From contig WHVA01000010.1 of the NCBI GenBank assembly GCA_015179125.1, positions 1 through 64,000 on the forward strand: 64,000 nucleotides of DNA, given 5' to 3'. The translations under genes were made by a program, and so were the position numbers. The notes beneath the pieces were generated by a model. That model was not told where the DNA came from and searched no databases. It saw nothing but the letters and a program-made list of their open reading frames with translations. Shown here piece by piece: positions 55,262-64,000 of this stretch; positions within the stretch are counted from its first letter, which is position 1, and the number at the start of each line of letters is the position of its first letter. This DNA comes from Gautieria morchelliformis (Eukaryota; Basidiomycota; Agaricomycetes; Gomphales; Gomphaceae).

Positions 55262-57505
55262 CGACACTCCGGATAACGGAGACACGCCCACTGAAGAGTG
55301 GGACCCTGAGCCGTCCCAATACTATGAATGGGACAAGGAGGTGGAAGACACCACCTACAGGTCCAGCACAATCAGATTCGTGCTGGAGGACGAAACCGCC
55401 ACGAAGGTCATGGCGGCACGCACGTCAGTCACGCCAGACAAGGCGGCCGAGCCGGTGTATCACCACCGAAGCAAACACAGGACGCGGCCAACGCGCCTGC
55501 GCAGTGAGAACCGTACCCTATCGGGGTACTGGGAAATAAACGGCGTAAAAGCCCACTGCCTGCTAGATAGCAGCAGCGAAGGGGTACTGCTATCCCCCGA
55601 ATTCACGCGAGCTACAGGGATGAAGACATTCTCCCTGGAGCAGCCAATCACGCTACAGCTAGCCTGCATAGGCAGCCGTTCCACGATCAACTATGGAACG
55701 AACACGACCATCAAATTTGGTCGTGAGACATACGATGAATATTTCGATGTAGCGAACGTCGAATATTATGACGCTATCTTAGGGACACCATTCCTAAGGA
55801 GATTCGGCATAACCCTGGACTTCTCGAGCCCAGGGACGATCCGCAAGGGGAACGAAGTGATCCCCACAGGCAAGGTCTCGTTCAATGACGACGGATTGAC
55901 GAATGAGGACAAGGGCCACGGGTGAGCAGCATCACCCAGGCACCGAAGCCTAACCTGGCTCATTGAAGCCAGGAGGATGAGTCACGGGGCGACTCGTCCT
56001 CGAACTCACCCTACAACCGTAGGGAGAGGCGCTCTCACCTAACGGTGAAAGCGATGGGAAAGAGGAAAGCGGGTCCACGCGCCGTGGGACCTAATAGACA
56101 CACACAGCGCCTAATGGCTTCTAAGCCAACCACCACCATCATCCTCATGGATGATGACCTTCCTCGCCTCCACGAGGAATGGATGGAACGAATCACTGAC
56201 TTAGTCAGTGGAATTCCATTAGAAATCCCGCCACTACGGGAGATCAACCATGAGATCAACCTCATCGATCCCAACAAGCACATGCAGTATCGACTACCGA
56301 AATGCCCCGAACACTTCCGAGAGGAACTGTTGGCTAAGAGAGAACGATACACCACTGCAAAGTGGTGGATTCCGGCAGTCGCGCAGCAGGCCGTTCCCAT
56401 GCTGTGTGTGCCAAAGAAGAACGGTACATTACAAACTGTCTTCGATCTGCGCCAGCAGAACAAAAACACGGTGAAGGACGTCACACCCTTCCCGGATCAA
56501 GATATCATTCGCAGCGACATGGCTCACTGTCGATATCGAACAAAACTCGATATGTCAGAAGCATACGAGCAGATCCAGATCCATCCGGATCACGTAGCAA
56601 AGACTGCCTTTGCCACAATCCTTGGCACCTTCAGGAGCCAGGTGATACAGATGGGGGACTGTAACGCCCCATCAACATTCCAACAGCTGATGACAGCCAT
56701 TTTCCGCGACTGCATAGGTCACTTCGTCCATGTATACATGGATGACATCTTCATATTCTCGCTCTCAATACAAGAGCATGAAGAGCACCTCTACATTGTC
56801 TTTGACAGACTGAGGAAGAATCACCTTTTTCTGAGCAAGAAAAAGGTGGACCTCTATTCCATCCGAATGGAGTGTCTCGGCCATATCATTGATGGCCGAG
56901 GGGTACATGCCGACGAGGACAAGATGCAACGCATCCGCGAGTGGCGCAGGCCACGGATGTTCAACGACGTCCAGCGTTTCCTTGGGCTGGTACAGTATCT
57001 GGCACACTACATGCCAGATGTTAGCACATATACCACCCCACTATCAGGCTGTGCGTGTAATAACCGTCCATTCGAATGGACGCCACTACTAGACAAATGC
57101 TTGCAAAGCATTAAGGCATTGGCCTGTAAGGCCCCGATCCTGCGTCCAGTAGGCGCAAGGTGCCCAGAGCCGATCTGGGTGATCACCGACGGGTCGAAAG
57201 CCGGTGTCGGTGCGGTCTACGGCCAAGGTCCTGACTGGAAAACCTGTCGACCTGCCGGCTTCTTGTCAAAGAAGTTCAGCGTTGCTCAGCAACACTACCG
57301 GACTCACGAGCACAAGATGATCATGGTGCTCGAGGCTCTCATGAAATGGGAGGACAAACTGCTGGGGTGAAGGTTCACCCTCGTCACAGACCACAAAGGG
57401 CTCGAGTACTTTGAGACCCAGAAGAGCCTATCTGACCGCCAGGTCAGATGGTGGGAGTTTCTCTCCCGGTTCAATTTCAACACCGTTCACATTGACGGTG
57501 TAGAG

Positions 57506-60500
57506 TAGTGTTGTTTACAGTTCGGTTTGGATCGGTTCATTCAGATTCAGTTCCAGTTCTGCTCACCCTCCGAACCGGTTTGGTGGACTGAGCAGGAGCT
57601 GCCATATTTGCAGAGACGTAGATCGGTTCAAACCGACTCTGAGCCAGTTCATAACCGGCTCATATTGTGTTCATAGTAGCTATAGTAGCAAAAGAATGAA
57701 AGCTCATACAGTACATACTCTTACTTGTAATGGGTGCAATGGGCGTTGGGTGGCGCTAGCCTCGGCGGGCTGGAGAGGCCGCCGAGGGCCTGTACAGTTG
57801 CTCGCTGTGATATTCCAAAGAAAAACCTATTTGCTCTATGAATCTATCTCCAAGCCCGATGGCTACCATATCTGTTCATTCTTCGCAGCCTGAAGACACA
57901 CTGGGTGCAAAGAATGAACAGAGATCGAAGCGCCTCCGAGGCCCTATTGTCATATCTGATGAAGAAAATGACACTGGTACTTACAAAGTCTTTCATCACT
58001 ACTTTCTTTGCAGCTGACCTTTGTCCTAGATGTGGAGCTTCTGTCAGCAGAGAGCCAGAAGCGTCGGAAGATCGTTGCAAATGGGAAGTCGACAGCGGAG
58101 TGTCAGGTCGTTCCAGGTAAACCCACAGAAATGGGGAATCAACAGAGCGATAAGGGGGGTGGCAGCGATGAGGGAGAGAGTGATGATCCTGAGGTTATTC
58201 TTGTTGAGCAGAAAAGAAGAAAAGGACGAGACACTGCACCAATTAAGTTGTTCTACACCGAGCTTGTTCGAGGCGATCAGGGTGATATCAGGTATTGCAA
58301 GGTCTGCGAGTGCGTCATCTCCTGTTATCACATGATATTTGAAGGGAACTCACCATGCAATCAGAAAGATTAAAGAAGGCAAGGCAGATCACCGGGTCAG
58401 CGAGTATGTTGCCAAGACTGGGAACACGGCCCTGGTCAACCATTTGAAGAAACATCCAAGGGCCTGGGGTCAGTATCAGGAGATTCTGCTCGGCCCAGGC
58501 AAAGTGACTCTGCAGAAAATTCAAGGGTCGCTTGATGCACATATCGAGAAGATCGTACCTAAGGTCACATTCTCTTCTGAACGACTTGGAGTGGCCATAA
58601 TTAAGCTGGTGGCGGCCTGTGACCTGGTAAGTCAACATTATTAGCAGAATAAGCAGATGCATATGAATTTGAACCATCAGCCGATCTCAATCGTCGAGCA
58701 CGAGGAATTTCGTGCAATGCTTACTCTCTTGAAGCCCAAACTGCGAGCTAAAGACATCCCAGGGCGCAATGCCCTCACTGAAGCCCTGATGTCGCAGTAC
58801 AATATAGAAAAGAATGCGATGAGAACGCACCTGCAGGTAGGTAGTCATGATACGTCATCTGTGCGCAATGTGACTGAAACAAGGGTCCGTTCTAGGCAGC
58901 GCCTGGTCGAGTTAGCTGCACCATCGACTGCTGGTCCTCAGGGCCAATGGATTCCTATATAGGTATAACAGGTCATTACATCTCTGTCAAGGAAGGGACC
59001 TGGACACTAGAAGAGGACCTACTGGGCTTCAAATGCCTGCATGGGCCTCACTCCGGGGCCAATTTGGCTGAGTATGTCACTGAGGCGCTCGAGGACATGG
59101 GCATTCTTCGAAAGCTATATCTGTGATATCATTATGGCACAAGTACTCGACCAACATTAAAGTGGGATATGGTAGCTGGGTTGGATCACAACCGACAATG
59201 CTACGAACAATGACACCATGATGCATGCCATTGAATCGAAGCTTCGAGGCCAGGGCATCCCTGATACAGAGTGGAATGAGCCCACGAACCACATACGGTA
59301 TGTGATGCTCCGTATGCGCTGCTCAGCCCATTGAAGGCTAATCTTTCACGCACTGTCAGCTGTATGCCCCACATATATAACCTCGGGGTTGCTGACACGC
59401 TCAAGGCACTCACCGCAGCTCCCTTCCGCGATGCACAAGCAGCTGCTGAGATGGAACTCATGGCTGAGGACCTCAAGGATCCTGTTGTGGCCTTGCGTGG
59501 CCTGATAGCAGCTGTGAGTCCCCTTTTTTTTAAATTGCTGTGTGTGCTGAATGAAAGACCGGGCAGCTACGCACCTCATCCCAGCGAAGACAGGCCTTTC
59601 GCAACTTCCAGGCTACTGAGTATGGACTGCTGAAAAACTCAAACGGTGAGGTTGTCGGGGCCTTGGAGCTGCTCCTGGATGTGGTAACCAGATGGTCGTC
59701 TACCTACTTCATGCTTGCTCGGGCATTCAAGTTACGCAAGGTGTGTCGTTATGCCTCCCCCTGGTGTCCTCTCACATTGTCTCACATTGGCCCACAGGCA
59801 TTGAATGCCATGTGTGCACATTCCGACTATGAAGACGCACTTCGGAAGTTCAAGATCGCACGCGATGGGTGGAAACGCATTGAAACCATATTGGAAATAC
59901 TATCGGTGAGTAACCTCCATCCCTCTGAAGTCAGGGATATACACAGTGCTGATCGCGCCGATCTCTCACAGAAAGCCCACACAGGGCAACAACTACTCTC
60001 TGCTGATAGCTACCCGACCCTTTACAAGGCTATCCCTGCGCTTGAGTACTTACAAACCGAATGGGAGAAACTACAGGACAAGTATGATGATCAACCACGC
60101 ATTCGCGATGTCCTCCAGGCTGGGCTTGACAAACTCGCCATCTACTATCTCAAAATGGATGCTTCGGATGCCTACGGCAATGCCATGAGTGAGTCTGTCT
60201 CCTGGTAATCATCACATGTTTGTTTCTAATAATTTCTAGTCCTCACACCGTATATAAAAACTCGTTATCTGGAGAAATGGTGGCAAGACCCAGCACCATC
60301 TCACCCGACGCTCACGCTTGCCCAGGAGGCTAAGCAGAAGTTCTTGTTCAAGGTATGGTCACTCTCGATAAATAGCAATTACATTGACATGGGTTTGACT
60401 AGTTTAATGACTTGTATGCATCTGATCTGCCCCTGCGTCCGAGAGCTCCCCAGACCGAGAACTCTATTTGGGGGGACATGTGGGACGACGATGCTGTGAC

Positions 60501-61148
60501 CCAGAGCCCTCAGACTGAAGCTGAACGGTACCTGGAGGAAGCCCCCACCATGCATCCGGACCGAGGTGGTCCAGATGCATTGGTTTACTGGCAAGTAAGT
60601 CTCACCATTGGCAACGCTGTACATTATAGGACACCTTACATTTGATTCATCTATAGTCTGTCCAGCACCTCTATCCCCAGCTGAGTAGGATGGCACTTGA
60701 CTACTTGGCAATACAGGGGTCTGCGACTCCTGTTGAGCGTGTCTGGAGCACAGCAGCTGACACTGATTCTAAAAAAAGGAATCGGCTCACTCCAAATCGA
60801 CTCGCAGCCCTGCAGCTCCTGAAGTCTGTTTATCGCAAGCGTCGAGTCAAATGCATGAGTGCTCCTGAGCTGAAGGAGTGGCGGGAATCACGAATGGCTG
60901 CTATCAATATGGAAGAGTGGGGGGAGGACACTCAAAGCACTGAAGTGGACATCTCCCTTGATATTATATGAAACTTGTACACTAGTATGATTCTGAAACT
61001 TGAACTGATAAAGAACTGGTTCCAAGCCAGTTCTGAACCGGTCCATGAGCTGAACTGGTTAGTGAACTGAGCTGGAGCTGATTACATGGGCAAAAAGTCG
61101 AACCAGTTCATGACTGAATCGAAATGAACTGAACTGTAAACAACACTA
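57506..61148 (+). mobile_element. hAT transposon, full length
   Basis: The 3,643-bp element has perfect 18-bp inverted repeats (TAGTGTTGTTTACAGTTC at 57506-57523, complement at 61131-61148) and a perfect 8-bp duplication GTGTAGAG (57498-57505, 61149-61156), the hAT hallmark. Both subterminal 150-bp regions are rich in GGTTC/GAACCGG-type motifs. It carries one transposase gene on the plus strand and sits in the gypsy RNase H region. Intact ends and duplication suggest a recent insertion. Confidence 0.93.
57859..60971 (+). CDS. hAT transposase (multi-exon)
   Basis: The gene has many small introns; only domains are placed here, not exact exons. A BED-like zinc region (Y-C-K-V-C-E-C-V-I at 58290) is followed by HLKKHPRAWGQYQEILLG and NHQPISIVEHEEFRAMLTLL (58670), typical of the family. 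The catalytic-core D is in T-T-D-N-A-T-N-N-D-T-M (about 59190). Then come DVVTRWSSTYFMLARAFKLR (59680) and the C-terminal hAT dimerisation domain (YLAIQGSATPVERVWSTAAD, 60700). The first frame (ATG 57859) does not join simply to the BED-like part, so the 5' end is uncertain. No stop was found inside the conserved segments, so it may be functional. It acts in the nucleus, cutting at the TIRs. Confidence 0.78.
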
Positions 61149-63099
61149 GTGTAGAGAACAAGGTAGCGGACTGCCTGTCACGCTACTACGAGAACGACAC
61201 GAGTGATGACAATCACCCGGACCACGTCTTTGTGAACGCAGATGCGCATTTAGACCTGGACGGTGAGTTATTGCCCACCGACCGGTATATCGAGCTGCGA
61301 ACAGCGGCGACAAGACACTCTAAATGCCTCGCGGAGAAGACAGAGGTGAGAGTAACGGAATCCGCCGCATTAAACAAGGGCTCACCAGAGCCCACGAACG
61401 TTGCCACGTCATGCGACGACGACGATGACGTCAGAGTCATCGCCGCAAGAAATGATGGCGCGCCCCTGTGCTGGGTCGTCGAGCAAGGCGTAGACCTGTC
61501 TAAGGTCTTATGAGACGCGTACCACAGGGACACCATGTTCACAAAGATCATGGCACACCCGGACGTGCACCCGAGACTCGGGATCCAAGACGGGCTGATC
61601 TGGACTAAGAACCAGCTCAAAAGAGACGACATTGCTGTCCCCCACTCTGTTCTTCAAGGGGGAAGGAAGCTGATTGAAATTATCATCGATCGGGCACATC
61701 AGATAGTCGGCCACCACAGCCATCTGAAGACTTCGAACTACGTTCGAAGAGCATATTGGTGGCCGGGCATGAGCCCAGACATAGAAGCGTTCTGCACATT
61801 GTGCACAAGGTGTCAGATGACAAAAACCGGACCACAACGGCCCAAAGGCCTACTACACAGCCTACCCATTCCAGATAGGCCATGGAAGTCGATTGGCATC
61901 GACTTCATGGGGCCCCTGCCCAAATCCAACGACTGTGACTACCTGATGGTAGTCATCAACCGACTAATGTCGCTCGTACACCTCGTACCAACCACAACGA
62001 GCATGTCAGCCAAGGGAGTAGCCTGGCTGTTTCTGAAGGAGGTCATTCGACTCCATGGAGTTCCCGACTCCATCGTCTCGGACAGAGACTCGAAGTTCAC
62101 GTCGATCTTCTGGCGTGAACTACAGCGACTCATGGGGACTAAGCTCCTCATGTCAACCACCTTCCATCCCCAAACGGATGGAGCCACCGAGCGGGCAAAC
62201 CGCTCGATCAGCCAGATATTGCGCGCGGTTGTCAGAGATGATCAGAAGGATTGGGCATTGAAATGCCCAATGGTTGAGGTTGCCCTCAACAGCAACGTCA
62301 GCGCAACCACAGGGTTCACACCTTTTGAGCTGAACCACGGCTATATGCCGCGGATAGACCTCCCCATAGCCGTGGACACCCCGTTCAAGGGGGTAGCCTG
62401 GTTCACACATCAGGCAAAATGGAACCTGATGGCGGCACACGATGCAATCATAGAGCATCTAGTGACGCAAATGTTTCATGCAAATAAGAAATGTATGGCG
62501 AGCGACAGGTACGCGGTCAACGACCGCATCTACCTTTCGACACAAAACCTAACTCTCCCAAAAGGAAGAGCCAGAAAACTAGTCCCGCGGTACATCGGAC
62601 CGTACCGCGTTGTCGAGGCTCACAACGACGCCTCGACGGTGACCCTCGATCTTCCCGATGAGCTGAAAAGCCGTCACATTTCACCGGTCTTCAATTCAAG
62701 CCTCGTACGGCAATACGAGGCTAACAACGACGAATTGTTCCCTCATCATGAGGCCAAGTCATTTTATGACTTCAGAGCGAATGACGATGAGGAGTGGCTC
62801 GTTGATGAGATTATCGCACATTGATGGATAAACTCGATGGACCTGGAGTTCCAGGTCCATTGGACCCTAGGCAACGTGACATGGGAACCCATGTTGTCCT
62901 GCAAGGACCTTGAAGCCCTAGATAGCTATCTAGAGCTTCGGGGGGTGGGCAAGCCACACAACCTCCCCAGACGCTGCTAGACACGTCTGTCATGTGCAGA
63001 CCACGTGACGCGCCGGCCATGGCGCGGTTAAATTTTCACCTCGGATCTTTCCGAGGGCGCATCGCTTCTTGGAAGCTAACCACCATCATCCTCACGAAG

Positions 63100-64000
63100 A
63101 TGATGCCCCCCAAAGATGGGATGGACGTTGATCCGCCAATGTCCACAACGCGAACAATGGCCCCGAGACAGGGGGCCGCGGATATTCTCCGTGCTCCAGT
63201 AGACCAGGAGCACTGGATGATCGTGGGATGGGAGGACACCCTCGCCATCGTCCACCCAGACGATTGCGCAACGTGCGCGGACTACGCCGCGCACCTAAGG
63301 GCCACGACAGGCACCCGCAAGGTCAAATTGCGGGAAGAAGACATTGGCAACGCCGTCGATGCAGCCTGGGGATGGCTCCCAAGGGGCATCGCGTGTGACG
63401 CATGAGAAGAGCCCCTCCGGGACATCCACGACCTTAAAAAAGAGGTCAAGGAGTTGGAATGTGCAGTCGAAGACCACGACGACGCGCTCGCAACCGAGCA
63501 TGCCAAGATCAAGGAACTGGAGCAACAGCTGAGCGCAGCCCAGCTCCAGGTTACCCTGGCCCACGTTGCCTCAAAAAGGCCGCGACATGACCCGGCCACG
63601 GACCCAGTGGCCGGGCCATCATCACTTTGCGTGACGGTGCCTCTGCCAGCGCGTGCAACATCGGGACTAGCGTCCCGATTGTCGGCACCGACCCAGACGA
63701 CAACAACGACGGAAGGGCATAGCGCGCCTTCCGACTCTGCATACGGCGTCCCAGATGGATGGGAGTCAGACTCATCCGTCTGGAAGATGTACAACCCAGA
63801 AAGGGCACAGCGGCTGGCAGAGCAGCCAAAGAAAAAGCGCAAGAAATTGCGCGGCTCCCCCAACACCGTCAATGGGCTAGCCATTGCGAGGGCAAGCGCG
63901 ATTAGCGCTTACCTAGCGGCGTCATCGTCGCACACTGTCAACGACCCCGCCCTTCAACGGCGGGTAGGACAGATCGAGGCCCAGTACATCGGGCCTGGCG
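63100..64000 (+). pseudogene. Gypsy accessory ORF (copy 2), truncated by the window
   Basis: It starts at ATG 63100 (MMPPKDGMDVDPPM), 121 bases after the integrase stop, as in copy 1. TGA 63403-63405 stands where copy 1 has CGA. The coiled-coil region (IHDLKKEVKELE ...) and basic cluster follow. Conservation in two copies with mostly open frames argues that it is a real gene of this family. Function is unknown. Confidence 0.6.

Larger units (their letters stand above)
49439..55966 (+). pseudogene. Gypsy gag-retropepsin (copy 2), split by copia
   Basis: Gag runs from ATG 49439 (MMIPRSRRW) to 51874 and continues after the copia insert from 55262. Features are the capsid-like part (AILRWLKKNCLLGPTSIDMQ), a CCHC knuckle CFECGQPGHKKAEC and retropepsin (ILGTPFLRRFG). 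Defects: TGA at 50210-50212 where copy 1 has CGA; a one-base deletion near 51630; a one-base deletion near 55915 giving TGA 55923-55925; and the retropepsin active site is L-L-D-S-S-S instead of L-L-D-S-G-S. The shared TGA at 55964-55966 precedes RT in the same frame. Confidence 0.85.
56045..62979 (+). pseudogene. Gypsy RT - RNase H - integrase - chromodomain (copy 2), split by hAT
   Basis: RT (56045-57000: AVPMLCVPKKNGTLQTVFDL, KLDMSEAYEQ, Y-M-D-D) and RNase H (VITDGSKAGVGAVYG) are followed by TGA 57368-57370, where copy 1 has CGA. The hAT interrupts at 57506-61148. The frame resumes with VENKVADCLSRYYEND. TGA 61511-61513, shared with copy 1, precedes integrase. Integrase has H-H-C-C (HQIVGHHSHL ... 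CTLCTRC) and the GIDFMGPLP, VSDRDSKF and HPQTDGATERANRS motifs. A TGA at 62822-62824 (CGA in copy 1) lies in the chromodomain, which continues to 62979. Most of the coding capacity is otherwise intact. Confidence 0.88.
49086..64000 (+). mobile_element. Chromodomain Ty3/gypsy element (copy 2), runs off the window
   Basis: This is the same family as 4405-14999. It starts with a 189-bp LTR and has gag, retropepsin, RT, RNase H, integrase-chromodomain and the accessory ORF in the same order. It is interrupted by a copia element (51875-55261) and a hAT transposon (57506-61148). The 3' LTR is beyond 64000. It inserted into the Harbinger nuclease gene. Confidence 0.9.

Noticed and set aside
1..64000. 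CRISPR arrays, bacterial operons, rRNA genes
   Set aside because: No regularly spaced short repeats, Shine-Dalgarno-led operons or rRNA-like sequence were seen; the window is eukaryotic.

Overview
The window is nuclear DNA of a filamentous basidiomycete, most likely an Agaricomycete (a Rhizoctonia-like Cantharellales species would fit, but I cannot prove the species). The reasons are genes densely split by 45-65 nt GT-AG introns, a KDZ-type CxC cysteine-cluster sequence, and chromodomain Ty3/gypsy and Ty1/copia elements nested in each other.

Layout. 1-2.78 kb is AT-rich and holds a broken, internally duplicated repeat-module protein of unknown function and a tRNA-like sequence. 2.78-19.3 kb is one Ty1/copia element on the minus strand. 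Its reverse transcriptase is split by a chromodomain Ty3/gypsy element (4.4-15.0 kb), which itself carries a solo LTR, a second LTR-like insert and a MITE-like insert. 19.3-24.3 kb has decayed gypsy RT and RNase H pieces around about 3.6 kb without recognisable genes. 24.4-40.8 kb is the host gene island: an LTO1/Yae1-type gene, a GRAM-VASt (Lam/Ysp2-like) sterol-transfer protein, an SH3-RasGEF, a Rab5/Ypt5 GTPase with an apparent 6-nt microexon, a two-RRM Mei2-like protein and an amidase-signature enzyme. 41.0-45.0 kb is a 4 kb element with 30-bp TIRs carrying a GRF-like zinc protein and a CxC (KDZ-associated) pseudogene. 46.4-49.1 kb is a PIF/Harbinger element with its SANT/Myb-like gene and DDE nuclease, cut by a second copy of the same gypsy family that runs from 49.1 kb past the window end. 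That second copy is split by an RT-less copia element (51.9-55.3 kb) and by a full-length hAT transposon (57.5-61.1 kb, perfect 18-bp TIRs, 8-bp TSD).

How it fits together. The host genes are typical housekeeping and signalling functions: endosomal Rab, Ras activation, contact-site lipid transfer, ABCE1/Rli1 Fe-S loading, RNA binding. I see no evidence of a functional cluster. The flanks are repeat-rich, and relative insertion order can be read from the nesting. Comparing the two gypsy copies shows that most premature stops are CGA to TGA, i.e. CpG to TpG changes, as expected for methylation or RIP-like decay. Exon coordinates were worked out by hand from reading frame and GT-AG sites and have not been checked against transcripts.
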